A program made the position numbers and the translations under genes. Shown here in pieces: positions 1-12,006 of a DNA stretch of 64,000 bases. The notes under the pieces were generated by a model. That model had not been told where the DNA came from. It searched no databases and saw nothing but the letters and a program-made list of their open reading frames with translations. The stretch comes from Gracilaria gracilis (taxonomy: Eukaryota; Rhodophyta; Florideophyceae; Gracilariales; Gracilariaceae), in assembly GCA_030374805.1 (NCBI GenBank), contig JARGSG010000112.1, forward strand, positions 124,001-188,000, given 5' to 3'. Numbering within the stretch: the first letter of the stretch is position 1; each line of letters begins with the position of its first letter.

Positions 1-159
1 GGCGTTACCAAGTGTAGCCGAATGTACAAAGATAGACTGGTTTACCTCCACCTTCTCGCCTACGTCTGGTCGACCAACACATTCTCCCTCCGCTCACCCG
101 GATCTGCAGCCGTTTATTCCCACTCTCATGCCGACTTTGACGCGTGCCGGTGATGGGAT

Positions 160-1010
160 TTCTGCTTCTAAGTGTGGAGGTATGGGTCCCGAGCCTTCAG
201 GTGTTCAGAAGGAAAGAGTTGTTGGCTGCTAAAATTACCATCCGCTGTTCCTTGGCTTCTCTTGTGGCTTGCATTCGTCCCAACGGTTCTGAAAACCCTA
301 CGATTTCAAGCTTCTCACTGGAGAGTTGGAACCTGACTCAGGATCCGTATGGAAGCACGCTAATTGTGGAATTGGTTACATTGCCCAACATGCCTTCCAT
401 CATATCGAAACCATCTTGAGAAGACACCTCACGAGTACATTCGTTGGCGCTGTTCCTATGGTGAGGATCGGGAGGCCATGCAGAAGGACACCATGCAGTC
501 AGTGACGAGGAGTTGAAGCTCATGAAGGCTCCAATCCAATACGTCTTGGTTACTGAAGACAGAAAGAAGCGTCGTGAGAAGCCTGTCATCAATCGCCTTA
601 CATCTCAGAGTTGAACCAGGAAGGGTACCCAGGCCGACTATGAGTACAAAGTGAAGTGAGTCGGAAAGCCCTCTACGTCCACTGCCTCGTTGGGTCTCAA
701 AAAGCTTGAAAAGCTCGAATGGGGGAAGGCTATGAAAACCGTTGATAAGAAGGTTGTCTCACGAGCCTCAGCAAATACCACGTCTCTTATTCTAACGTAG
801 AGCGATATCTCGAGAACTGCGGGATCGATCGTGAATTCGGAACTCACTGCCGATTAGGTGCTTTGTATGGTGGTACCAAAGTCAGAGTCGTCCTTGCTGC
901 CGCCCTTTGGAACTATCCTCACATTATTAATCTCGATGAGCCTACTAACTATCTTGAACGCGATTCTCTTGTGGCTCTTTCATACAGCGCTTGTGGAAGC
1001 ATATGAACTC
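160..1010 (+). pseudogene. eEF3-type ABC ATPase fragment, second ABC domain (relic)
   Basis: Elongation factor 3 is a tandem ABC ATPase that acts on the ribosome and helps release E-site tRNA. The second ABC domain is recognisable here in pieces. There is a Walker A region at about 278-300, then KLLTGELEPDSGSVWKH (from 308), IAQHAFHHIE, EYIRWR (about 430-447) followed by YGEDRE, a signature-like region (about 855-900) and a Walker B, NLDEPTNYLERDSL (about 929-970). The Walker A reads RPNGSENPT, so the lysine is lost, and the signature LSGGQ reads LYGGT. The frame also shifts, for example between FHHIE and EKTPHEY, and that shift is shared with the copy at 11.2-12.0 kb. It looks dead before duplication. 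The alternative is a paralogue of the related ABC-F family, but the EYIRWR and NYLERDSL blocks favour eEF3. Confidence 0.75.
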
Positions 1011-1217
1011 GCTGTTAAATCTTACGGCAGTACTAAAGCATCAAAGAGCAATCAAAACGAAAAAGGACGCACAGAAAACATCGCTCGAGGCACTCGTCAA
1101 CAATCTCGTAAGGAAGGGCCATCTTCGGGTATAATTATCTCCGCAGCAGAGCCTCCACAGAAACGAAAAGCTTCTAATGAACCCCCTACGGAACCTTCAG
1201 CACTACATGTCAGAGTA

Positions 1218-1577
1218 TCAAAGCGAATGAAGCGGGCTATTCATAACATATCCACGCGCCTTGGACAGCGTCTTCTCGTCCAGCGTGACGCGCTCGTACA
1301 GGACGGCGCTCGCGGAATTCGACTCTGCCTCGATCAGCCTTGCGCGCTGGCGGCTCACCGCGCCGTACACCCAGTTCCCATCGCTGTTCAGCAGCGCCAC
1401 CCCCGTGTCGTCCCGCACGCGCTTGAGTTCCTGCACGGAGGCCGCGCTGGCGCTTTTTGCCGTGTGCTCCGATTTGTTGTGCACAACTCTAACGCTTGTC
1501 ACAGCCCGGTCTCCAAACGCGCGAAATTGAAGCAGCGCTGCGTTTGAATGATGTATGTGCATCATACATGGCTGCAA
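1218..1577 (-). CDS. Hypothetical ORF, GC-rich, unknown
   Basis: A 119-residue open frame reads opposite to its neighbours in a locally GC-rich block. The stretch with QELKRVRDDTGVALLNSDG and the following NWVYGAV looks protein-like, but I do not recognise it. Part of the block is also open on the plus strand, so the coding strand is uncertain. The same sequence recurs with small indels at 10588-10930. It may be a gene fragment or only a GC-rich open frame. Confidence 0.25.
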   Translation of the reverse strand: MQPCMMHIHHSNAALLQFRAFGDRAVTSVRVVHNKSEHTAKSASAASVQELKRVRDDTGVALLNSDGNWVYGAVSRQRARLIEAESNSASAVLYERVTLDEKTLSKARGYVMNSPLHSL

Positions 1578-1839
1578 ATGCTGCAGCGCGTGCCAGCAGC
1601 GAAGCGAAGGCGGTTATGCTTCCCGCAACGGCAACGCAGAGCGAAAGCACGCGCTTATCGCTCGCCTGTCGCTACGCGTCGCTTGCTCTCCCCCACCGCT
1701 CCTCCTTATCTTCTAGCGAGCGCGCTATCTCTCGCCGTCAGGGACGGTCTCTTCGTCTGCACAACCATCTTGGACACGTTCCTCGTGACATTGGTACGCA
1801 AACATTTTTCACGTCTCCCGTGCCCCGTTGCCCGTGCAC

Positions 1840-2761
1840 AGAACAATTCAATCACGTTTGGTCAGAGTCTCAATGCCGTCAACAATATGTTGCACGCTGC
1901 CTTTCCATCTGTCGCCTACATCCGTAAATTATTCCCCGAACAAGTACGTCGTACAAATCAACGAGCCTATTTGTTTCACACTGCACGCGCTCACCGCCAC
2001 ATCGCGTTTCTCCCACTCTGTTATCACGCTGCAATTAGAACTTCACCAAAACTAAAATCCCCCACACCCACTTTCACACACTCAGGAACGATTGTACCGG
2101 TGACGCTGCTAGATACAGAACATGGTTACATGAAGGTGTGCACGATGCTTTTGTTGAAAAGTACCTGTCTTCTGTTCGCATTTAGATTTATGAGCACCCG
2201 TCTGGACGGCGTATGAATGCTCTAAACGCAAAAAAGAACACTCAACGTGCTCGTTCAAGTGACAGACTTCTCGAATGTTATGCATTCCATGTTAAGTATG
2301 TGGGCGATAAATCTGAATTGCAAGTCTCTGCCAACAATAGCAACGGCGTCAGCAAAGCGAATGTCAACGAACACTGTTTGAAAAATTTGAGTACACTTAT
2401 GGAAATTACCGAGGCTATGGAGGAATAACCCTCCACGTGTAGCGTAAGCGTCCGCGTACGTCATCATAATTCTTCCTCCTCCTGTCACCTGTCAGAGAAC
2501 GAACCTCAGCTTCGGACTCACGTTCGTACCCAGCTTCAATTCACAGAAGACACCCCTGATGATTAACAACCGCCGCGGTTCACAACGGCTCAAGAAGATG
2601 CTTGGTTTATGGTCAAGACGATTGATTTGGTTGCTGGTGACGTCACGACGCCTTTTCACAATATCAAGATGCAAGTTCATACCCAAAGAACTGAAGAGCA
2701 TGTAACGAAACTTCATCCGCTTACTGAGGCCACAGGTGAAAGTGGCTCCTACGCACGATAA
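1840..2761 (+). pseudogene. HORMA-domain protein (Hop1/ASY1/HORMAD-like), relic
   Basis: HORMA proteins of the Hop1 family load on meiotic chromosome axes and promote crossovers between homologues. Pieces occur in family order: ITFGQSLNAVNNMLHAAF then SVAYIRKLFPEQ (about 1850-1945), WLHEGVHDAFVEKYLSSVRI (about 2124-2183), IYEHPSGR, LLECYAFHVKYVGDK, FTEDTPDD followed by QPPRF (about 2540-2582), and GDVTTPFHNIKMQVHTQ. The last blocks match the conserved TPxDYxPPxF region. The frame is cut by a TAG after VRI and by a TAA exactly where the conserved Tyr should be. A GTACGT just after FPEQ and CACACTCAG near 2081 could be intron borders, but the phases do not fit cleanly. A second copy lies at about 9387-10345 on the minus strand. 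Confidence 0.7.
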
Positions 2762-3480
2762 CTCCCCGGCTTTGTGGGCACAGTGAGGCGGTGCTGAGCT
2801 TAGCGGTGTGCGCTGTCGTCGAACATCAACAGCCACTTGCAGCCCAGTTGCATCATGCTTGTCATTTCACTCATTTCCGTGTCAGACGCCAGCAGCTACC
2901 TCAGCTCACCCCCGCCCAGTATCCCGCACACGCACGCCCTCGTCGGTGTTATCAGAGTGCTAGTTTTGGTGTCAAAAATGACCGAATTACAATGATCGAA
3001 ATACCGGTGAATTTATCCAAATTTGGATGTGCTTAATTTCCGAAAATATTTCCACATTTCTACTTGCGCTAGTTTGCGTGGAAAGAATCATTCATGAATA
3101 TTTCCATCATTGCTAGTTTGGATGGAAGACAAACTAGCATGTTAATTCCGTTCATGCTAGTTTTCGAACCCAATGTACGTGTGTAAGTGGCACATATTTA
3201 GAATTATACGGCGGCAAATAGGTATACATATATAGATAGCTACTTATGGCATACGATTAGAAGAATACAAACCCTTCTTATACGAACTCTCTATAGAGAT
3301 ACAGCACATCTATTCAACAACTCTCATATCAGATATCGGCCGTTTATTCTCTTACTTTTGAAATGCCTTCGCATCACATGCCACCTCCCCCATCACTCCG
3401 TCCCACCCTCCGTGCGCCATATTACGCTCCGCACCACTACGTACCCCCTCCCCCCCAATACCCCCACAACGCTCCCCGCC
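2762..3480 (+). promoter_or_regulatory. Leader of transposase relic with repeated GCTAGTTT motif
   Basis: No gene is seen here. GCTAGTTT occurs at 2959, 3068, 3112 and 3155, and its reverse complement AAACTAGC at 3131. The copies at 3112 and 3131 can pair as a hairpin. The cluster lies 5' of the transposase relic and may be a set of subterminal transposase-binding sites or a promoter array. The mirror copy is at about 8970-9185. Confidence 0.4.
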
Positions 3481-5760
3481 ATGCCTAATTGCTGCTTTGA
3501 AGGCTGCTCCTTCTTCGCTCGCACCATCCCCGCCATTCAAAGGCACCAAAGAAGATGCCCCAACCGTCACACCGCCAACAAGCGTTTACTCTCCGCCGGT
3601 GGCAACGTCTCTCACTTACCCCCACGCACAAAGCGTCACAAGTCCACCCCTCTACTCCCACCACCACCCTCACCTCCTCTCTCCAATCGCCCTTCCGATA
3701 ACGTCCCCATCGCCGACGACAACTCCTACCACCAGCAGCGATGCCCACAAATCACACTCTACCCTCCTCCAAGATGCTGAAAAGGCCCTCCTCGCCAGGA
3801 AGCCCAGAATCGCCCGAAACACCAAGGAAAAGGCCGTTGAAGCACTCCACTCCCTTTCCCTCGCAAAGTACTCCTCCCTCTCCTCAACATCACCCCTCTC
3901 CTCTCCCCTTACAACATCTTATTCTTCGAACCACTCCATAATCTCCACCTCGGCATCTCCAAGCTCATCAAGCTCGCAGCCATCGAGAGACTCAAGTCAG
4001 AATCACTCTTCACTACCCTCCGTTCCTCCAAGTCCCGTCCTTCCTTCAACTTCGTCCGCTCTTCCATCCGGAAAAACGCGAACACCATTCTCGCTGCCAT
4101 CGAAAAGCCTTCCCCAGCCACAGGACTCCATATCGACTTTTCCTTCTCCGACAATGGTCAGGCCCTTAACGGTATCTTCACCTCCGACGGCCTACGTGGT
4201 ATGCTCTAAGCAAAAGACTACCGCTCATTCGACATGGTCTTCCCCTTCATCGGCGCCTTCTTCCACCGCTGCTGCGACGAGGTCGATGCAGCTCCCATCA
4301 CTTCCGTTTTAACCAAATACTCCGATCTTCTTTTCTTCTCCATGAGATACATCACCTCCGCAGAATGGACCGACTCCCGCCTCACCGACCTCCAATTCCA
4401 AATCCGCTCCTTCAAGCGCACAGCCGTACTCGTCCTCGGCCCCCACCACACTTCCAGCCTTGGCACCCTCAAGTTCCATCTCCTCGACTTACTCGTCGAA
4501 GACATTCGCCGCTTCGGAGGCCTCCACTTCAACGATGCCGGCATATTCGAACACGCCCACTCCCTCTTCAAGTCACACTACTCCAAAACCTCAAAGCGCA
4601 GGTCCACCGCACATGAAGAAACCATTCGCGCCATCCATCACTCCAAGGCCACCAAAGGTTGAAACCCCCTTTCCGCCAACCCCTCCATCACTTCCTCCAC
4701 TTCTGCCCTCGCCTCTCCCATCCAATCCCGCCAACCCGGTTTGGTCCGTGATGGAAAACTCATCTCATTCGCTGATCTCATCACCGCCCACAAATTCCTC
4801 CACTCTAATCCTCATTTCAATCCCAAATCTCTACAAGGCCTCTTCCCTACCAACACTCTCTCCATCCTCCAACAGGTTGGAAAACACGCCCTCCCTTCAT
4901 TCATCACCCGTTCTCTCGAAGTCCTAGAACTCTCAGAGAACTCCCCCACTCTCCGTCGCACCCGAATCACCGTAGCCAACTCCGCTTACGTCGCCGGCGG
5001 TTATGTCCCATCACTCGACCACTACATTGAAGAGCGAAACGAGCTCGCGCTCCAGGATCCTCCAGTCCCTCTCATCCAAAAAATATTTGCCGCCCCGTCC
5101 CTCTGTCCTTCTAAATCCCCAGAGTTCTCTCACGTCCTCGTCGCAGGCACCAGCTCCTCCAACTCCACTCCCATCGTCTGGGTCTGCAAACGCATCTCTC
5201 TTCTTCGCTTCACCCTTCCTTCTTCCACTCCATCTTCCAAGGAGTTCGCCTTCGTACAGTTCATGGAGCTCGTCCCACAAAGCGACGAAGTCAATGTCAC
5301 CCTCAACTGCGTATGCCTCCCATGGGCAACAGACGACGAACATAACCACACCGCCCCCCCAGTTCCCATCTCCACCCACTACACATCCGACAACGTTTCT
5401 GCATGGTTTGGACTCATCCCTTTCTCTTCTATCCTTGGCTCCGTTCATGTTCTCCGCCAGAACTACACCGCACCCCCTTCAATTCTCGCCTCCATTGGCG
5501 TTTCCATAGATTGTACCTCAACAGATTCTACCGGGACCCCACCTCCAGGCCCTACCTCCCACCCCCCGCATAGCACTCATTCTATACGATTTTCAGAAAC
5601 CAATCACTACCACCCTCTTCCACAGAAAAGATTGGAGATACCACCTCTTCATCATCCCACATCTATCTCCACTCCTCCCACTCTTATGCACCCTACCCTC
5701 TCCCATCTCCTCCTTCTGCCCCATCCGTACCCTCTCCACGGTGCCCAACCAAACGACTGA
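3481..5760 (+). pseudogene. KDZ/Tnp2-like DDE transposase relic
   Basis: The start at 3481 gives an N-terminal C2HC-type finger (CCFEGC, then QRHQRRC), followed by a long Pro/Ser/Thr-rich linker. The body has NILFFEPLHNLHLGISKLI (about 3915-3970), FDMVFPFIGAFF (about 4231), KFHLLDLLVEDIRRFGG (about 4471-4520), GIFEHAHSLFKSHYSKTSKR, and near the end LAF-type blocks FAFVQFMELVP, LNCVCLPW and WFGLIPFSSILGSVHVLR. These blocks are arranged as in fungal, oomycete and algal KDZ/CACTA-like transposases, in which the LVEDIRRFG block lies in the C-terminal half of the catalytic region. The frame is broken by shifts in the linker, a TAA at about 4207 and a TGA near 4660. The family call rests on remembered motifs; a Plavaka-type element is the closest alternative. 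Confidence 0.6.
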
Positions 5761-6357
5761 TAACGTGGAGCATAAGAGCACAAGAGCAGAGAATGGAAGC
5801 ATTGTGTACGGCATACCAATGTAATACAATATCCACGAGAGTATCATGAGATTCTCATATTTTTAATTTTTAAACTGGTATTCTCTGGAAATTAGCAATG
5901 TCGACATTGAGACTGGGCCGCGACATGACTGCACCTCGAAGGTATTACAACGCACTCGACATAGAGAGAATCGGTTCTATGAGTTCGAACGTTGTGCATT
6001 AATTCGTTCAGAGCTGTAGCACAGAATGGGATTTTCGTGGACGACAGAGGCAGCTCTTGTTTTCTACATTGCATGGGAGGTATTTGCCGAGGGCAGTGGA
6101 GGGTATATTGAAGGTGGCATGGGAATTGGTAGGGGACGAGCACGGCGAAGAGTTTGAGAACGATGGGTTTTTAGAGAGGGATCTGAGGTGTGGGTCCGGA
6201 AATTCGGAGAGAACTGCGACGGTTGGGCTGTGGATTCCATCGAGGGAGAAAGTATATCTAGCGGTAAGGGAGGAATACTTTATGGCGAATTTTACGGGGA
6301 GACTTGGAGCGGTTCTTGATTGCTACATAGCAGCGTGCCGACCAGAGGAACCCAGTT
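5761..6357. other. Unique spacer between the inverted arms
   Basis: These 597 bp are not palindromic. The minus-strand reading frame of the right-arm transposase runs about 100 bp into the spacer, to 6258, whereas the left-arm copy stops exactly at the arm boundary. That suggests the right arm keeps the original 3' context and the left arm was truncated at the junction. No complete gene is visible. Confidence 0.6.
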
Positions 6358-8660
6358 TCAGTCGTTTGGTTGGGCACCGTGGAGAGGGTACGGATGGGGC
6401 AGAAGGAGGAGATGGGAGAGGGTAGGGTGCATAAGAGTGGGAGGAGTGGAGATAGATGTGGGATGATGAAGAGGTGGTATCTCCAATCTTTTCTGTGGAA
6501 GAGGGTGGTAGTGATTGGTTTCTGAAAATCGTATAGAATGAGTGCTATGCGGGGGGTGGGAGGTAGGGCCTGGAGGTGGGGGTCCCGGTAGAATCTGTTG
6601 AGGTACAATCTATGGAAACGCCAATGGAGGCGGGAATTGAAGGGGGTGCGGTTGTAGTTCTGGCGGAGAACATGAACGGAGCCAAGGATAGAAGAGAAAG
6701 GGATGAGTCCAAACCATGCAGAAACGTTGTCGGATGTGTAGTGGGTGGAGATGGGAACTGGGGGGGGCGGTGTGGTTATGTTCGTCGTCTGTTTGCCCAT
6801 GGGAGGCATACGCAGTTGAGGGTGGACATTGACTTCGTCGCTTTGTGGGACGAGCTCCATGAACTGTACGAAGGCGAACTCCTTGGAAGATGGAGTGGAA
6901 GAAGGAAGGGTGAAGCGAAGAAGAGAGATGCGTTTGCAGACCCAGAAGATGGGAGTGGAGTTGGAGGAGCTGGTGCCTGCGACGAGGACGTGAGAGAACT
7001 CTGGGGATTTAGAAGGACAGAGGGACGGGGCGGCAAATATTTTTTGGATGAGAGGGACTGGAGGATCCTGGAGCGCGAGCTCGTTTCGCTCTTCAATGTA
7101 GTGGTCGAGTGATGGGACATAACCGCCGGCGACGTAAGCGGAGTTGGCTACGGTGATTCGGGTGCGACGGAGAGTGGGGGAGTTCTCTGAGAGTTCTAGG
7201 ACTTCGAGAGGAACGGGTGATGAATGAAGGGAGGGCGTGTTTTCCAACCTGTTGGAGGATGGAGAGAGTGGTTGGTAGGGAAGAGGCCTTGTAGAGATTT
7301 GGGATTGAAATGAGGATTAGAGTGGAGGAATTTGTGGGCGGTGATGAGATCAGCGAATGAGATGAGTTTTCCATCACGGGACCAAACCGGGTTGGCGGGA
7401 TTGGATGGGAGAGGCGAGGGCAGAAGTGGAGGAAGTGATGGAGGGGTTGGCGGAAAAGGGGGTTTCAACCTTTGGTGGCCTTGGAGTGATGGATGGCGCG
7501 AATGGTTTCTTCATGTGCGGTGGACCTGCGCTTTGAGGTTTTGGAGTAGTGTGACTTGAAGAGGGAGTGGGCGTGTTCGAATATGCCGGCATCGTTGAAG
7601 TGGAGGCCTCCGAAGCGGCGAATGTCTTCGACGAGTAAGTCGAGGAGATGGAACTTGAGGGTGCCAAGGCTGGAAGTGTGGTGGGGGCCGAGGACGAGTA
7701 CGGCTGTGCGCTTGAAGGAGCGGATTTGGAATTGGAGGTCGGTGAGGGCGGGAGTCGGTCCATTCTGCGGAGGTGATGTATCTCATGGAGAAGAAAAGAA
7801 GATCGGAGTATTTGGTTAAAACGGAAGTGATGGGAGCTGCATCGACCTCGTCGCAGCAGCGGTGGAAGAAGGCGCCGATGAAGGGGAAGACCATGTCGAA
7901 TGAGCGGTAGTCTTTTTGCTTAGAGCATACCACGTAGGCCGTCGGAGGTGAAGATTCCGTTAAGGGCCTGACCATTGTCGGAGAAGGAAAAGTCGATATG
8001 GAGTCCTGTGGCTGGGGAAGGCTTTTCGGATGGCAGCGAGAAGGGTGTTCGCGTTTTTCCGGATGGAAGAGCGGACGAAGTTGAAGGAAGGACGGGACTT
8101 GGAGGAACGGAGGGTAGTGAAGAGTGATTCTGACTTGAGTCCTCTCGATGGCTGCGAGCTTGATGAGCTTGGAGATGCCGAGGTGGAGATTATGGAGTGG
8201 TTCGAAGAATAAGATGTTGTAAGGGGAGAGGAGAGGGGGTGATGTTGAGGAGAGGGAGGAGTACTTTGCGAGGGGAAAGGGAGTGGAGTGCTTCAACGGC
8301 CTTTTCCTTGGTGTTTCGGGCGATTCTGGGCTTCCTGGCGAGGAGGGCCTTTTCAGCATCTTGGAGGAGGGTAGTAGAGTGCTGATTTGTGGGCATCGCT
8401 GCTGGTGGTAGGAGTTGTCGTCGGCGATGGGGACGTTATCGGAAGGGCGATTGGAGAGAGGAGGTGAGGGTGGTGGTGGGAGTAGAGGGGTGGACTTGTG
8501 ACGCTTTGTGCGTGGGGGTAAGTGAGAGACGTTGCCACCGGCGGGAGAGTAAACGCTTGTTGGCGGTGTGACGGTTGGGGGCATCTTCTTTGGTGCCTTT
8601 GAATGGCGGGGGATGGTGCGAGCGAAGAAGGAGCAGCCTTCAAAAGCAGCAATTAGGCAT
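6258..8660 (-). pseudogene. Second copy of the KDZ/Tnp2-like transposase relic
   Basis: Mirror copy of 3481-5760, with the finger-coding start at 8658-8660 and the same conserved blocks in reverse order. Its frame breaks fall at partly different places from the left copy. The 3' part stays open past the arm boundary to 6258, through a short tail (TTETGFLWSARCYVAIKN) that has no counterpart on the left. One C-terminal block, LNCVCLPW, is shifted out of frame here. It is non-functional as written. Confidence 0.6.
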
Positions 8661-9386
8661 GGCGGGGAGCGTTGTGGGGGTATTGGGGGGGGAGGGGGGT
8701 ACGTAGTGGTGCGGAGCGTAATATGGCGCACGGAGGGTGGGACGGAGTGATGGGGAGGTGGCATGTGATGCGAAGGCATTTCAAAAGTAAGAGAATAAAC
8801 GGCCGATATCTGATATGAGAGTTGTTGAATAGATGTGCTGTATCTCTATAGAGAGTTCGTATAAGAAGGGTTTGTATTCTTCTAATCGTATGCCATAAGT
8901 AGCTATCTATATATGTATACCCTATTTGCCGCCGTATAATTCTAAATATGTGCCACTTACACACGTACATTGGGTTCGAAAACTAGCATGAACGGAATTA
9001 ACATGCTAGTTTGTCTTCCATCCAAACTAGCAATGATGGAAATATTCATGAATGATTCTTTCCACGCAAACTAGCGCAAGTAGAAATGTGGAAATATTTT
9101 CGGAAATTAAGCACATCCAAATTTGGATAAATTCACCGGTATTTCGATCATTGTAATTCGGTCATTTTTGACACCAAAACTAGCACTTTGATAACACCGA
9201 CGAGGGCGTGCGTGGGACTGTGGGGATACTGGGGCGGGGGTGAGCTGAGGTAGCTGCTGGCGTCTGACACGGAAATGAGTGAAATGACAAGCATGATGCA
9301 ACTGGGCTGCAAGTGGCTGTTGATGTTCGACGGACAGCGCACACCGCTAAGCTCAGCACCGCCTCACTGTGCCCACAAAGCCGGGG

Positions 9387-10345
9387 AGTTATCGTGCGTA
9401 GGAGCCACTTTCACCTGGTGGCCATCAGTAAGCGGATGAAGTTTCGTTACATGCTCTTCAGTTCTTTGGGTATGAACTTGCATCTTGATATTGTGAAAAG
9501 GCGTCGTGACGTCACCCAGCAACCAAATCAATCGTCTTGACCATAAACCAAGCATCTTCTTGAGCCGTTGTGAACCGCGGCGGTTGTTAATCATCAGGGG
9601 TGTCTTCTGTGAATTGAAGCTGGGTACGAACGTGAGTCCGAAGCTGAGGTTCGTTCTCTGACAGGTGACAGGAGGAGGAAGAATTATGATGACGTACGCG
9701 GACGCTTACGCTACACGTGGAGGGTTATTCCTCCATAGCCTCGGTAATTTTCCATAAGTGTACTCAAATTTTTTCAAACAGTGTTCGTTGACATTCGCTT
9801 TGCTGACGCCGTTGCTATTGTTGGCAGAGACTTGCAATTCAGATTTATCGCCCACATACTTAACATGGAATGCATAACATTCGAGAAGTCTGTCACTTGA
9901 ACGAGCACGTTGAGTGTTCTTTTTTGCGTTTAGAGCATTCATACCGCCGTCCAGACGGGTGCTCATAAATCTAAATGCGAAACAGAAGACAGGTACTTTT
10001 CAACAAAAGCATCGTGCACACCTTCATGTAACCATGTTCTGTATCTGGCAGCGTCACCGGTACAATCGTTCCTGAGTGTGTGAAAGTGGGTGTGGGGGAT
10101 TTTAGTTTTGGTGAAGTTCTAATTGCAGCGTGATAACAGAGTGGGGAGAAACGCGATGTGGCGGTGAGCGCGTGCAGTGTGAAACAAATAGGCTCGTTGA
10201 TTTGTACGACGTACTTGTTCCGGGGAATAATTTACGGATGTAGGCGACAGATGGAAAGGCACGCGTGCAACATATTGTTGACGGGCATTGAGACTCTGAC
10301 CAAACGTGATTGAATTGTTCTGTGCACGGGCAACGGGGCACGGGA
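9387..10345 (-). pseudogene. Second copy of the HORMA-domain relic
   Basis: Mirror copy of 1840-2761. It keeps the TAA at the conserved Tyr position and the LLECYAFHVKYVGDK block, and the codons after KLFP differ by one inserted G. Shared stops date the decay before the duplication. Private indels arose after it, or are sequencing errors. Confidence 0.65.
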
Positions 10346-11179
10346 GACGTGAAAAATGTTTGCGTACCAATGTCACGAGGAACGTGTCCAAGATGGTTGT
10401 GCAGACGAAGAGACCGTCCCTGACGGCGCAGAGATAGCGCGCTCGCTAGAAGATAAGGAGGAGCGGTGGGGGAGAGCAAGCGACGCGTAGCGACAGGCGA
10501 GCGATAAGCGCGTGCTTTCGCTCTGCGTTGCCGTTGCGGGAAGCATAACCGCCTTCGCTTCGCTGCTGCTGGCACGCGCTGCAGCATTTGCAGCCATGTA
10601 TGATGCACATACATCATTCAAACGCAGCGCTGCTTCAATTTCGCGCGTTTGGAGACCGGGCTGTGACAAGCGTTAGAGTTGTGCACAACAAATCGGAGCA
10701 CACGGCAAAAAAGCGCCAGCGCGGCCTCCGTGCAAGGAACTCAAGCGCGTGCGGGACGACACGGGGGTGGCGCTGCTGAACAGCGATGGGAACTGGGTGT
10801 ACGCGCGCGGTGAGCCGCCAGCGCGCGAAGGCTGATCGAGGCAAGAGTCGAATTCCGCGAGCGCCGTCCTGTACGAGCGCGTCACGCTGGACGAGAAGAC
10901 GCTGTCCAAGGGCGCGTGGATATGTTATGAATAGCCCGCTTCATTCGCTTTGATACTCTGACATGTAGTGCTGAAGGTTCCGTAGGGGGTTCATTAGAAG
11001 CTTTTCGTTTCTGTGGAGGCTCTGCTGCGGAGATAATTATACCCGAAGATGGCCCTTCCTTACGAGATTGTTGACGAGTGCCTCGAGCGATGTTTTCTGT
11101 GCGTCCTTGTTTCGTTTTGATTGCTCTTTGATGCTTTAGTACTGCCGTAAGATTTAACAGCGAGTTCATATGCTTCCAC

Positions 11180-12006
11180 AAGCGCTGTATGAAAGAGCCA
11201 CAAGAGAATCGCGTTCAAGATAGTTAGTAGGTCTCATCGAGATTAATAATGTGAGGATAGTTCCAAAGGGCGGCAGCAAGGACGACTCTGACTTTGGTAC
11301 CACCATACAAAGCACCTAATCGGCAGTGAGTTCCGAATTCACGATCGATCCCGCAGTTCTCGAGATATCGCTCTACGTTAGAATAAGAGACGTGGTATGT
11401 GCTGAGGCTCGTGAGACAACCTTCTTATCAACGGTTTTCATAGCCTCTCCCCCATTCGAGCTTTTCAAGCTTTTTGAGACCCCAACGAGGCAGTGGACGT
11501 AGAGGGCTTTCCGACTCACTTCACTTTGTACTCATAGTCGGCCTGGGTACCCTTCCTGGTTCGACTCTGAGATGTAAGGGCGATTGATGACAGGCTTCTC
11601 ACGACGCTTCTTTCTGTCTTCAGTAACCAAGACGTATTGGATTGGAGCCTTCATGAGCTTCAACCTCCTCGTCACTGACTTGCATGGTGTCCCTTCTGCA
11701 TGGCCTCCCCGATCCTCACCATAGGCACAGCGCCAACGAATGTACTCGTGAGGTGTCTTCTCAAGATGGTTTCGATATGATGGAAGGCATGTTGGGCAAT
11801 GTAACCAATTCCACAATTAGCGTGCTTCCATACGGATCCTGAGTCAGGTTCCAACTCTCCAGTGAGAAGCTTGAAATCGTAGGGTTTTCAGAACCGTTGG
11901 GACGAATGCAAGCCACAAGAGAAGCCAAGGAACAGCGGATGGTAATTTTAGCAGCCAACAACTCTTTCCTTCTGAACACCTGAAGGCTCGGGACCCATAC
12001 CTCCAC
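11180..12006 (-). pseudogene. Second copy of the eEF3-like relic
   Basis: Mirror copy of 160-1010. It shares the lost Walker A lysine and the frameshift after FHHIE. It reads correctly over CAAGTCAGTGACGAGGAGG, where the left arm lacks single bases, but carries its own extra G nearby. Neither copy has an open frame through the domain. Confidence 0.7.

Larger units (their letters stand above)
1..5760 (+). repeat. Left arm of a ~12-kb inverted duplication
   Basis: Bases 1-60 are the exact reverse complement of 12121-12180, and the homology continues inward to the TGA at 5758-5760. The arm reaches base 1 without losing homology, so it probably extends beyond the window or ends at a contig end. 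Arm-to-arm differences are mainly one- or two-base indels with fewer substitutions. The arm holds, in order, the eEF3-like, HORMA and transposase relics, all in plus orientation. Confidence 0.95.

Noticed and set aside
3485-8779. Long Arg/Gly/Val-rich open frames opposite the transposase relics
   Set aside because: They are shadows of the Pro/Ser/Thr-rich coding strand.
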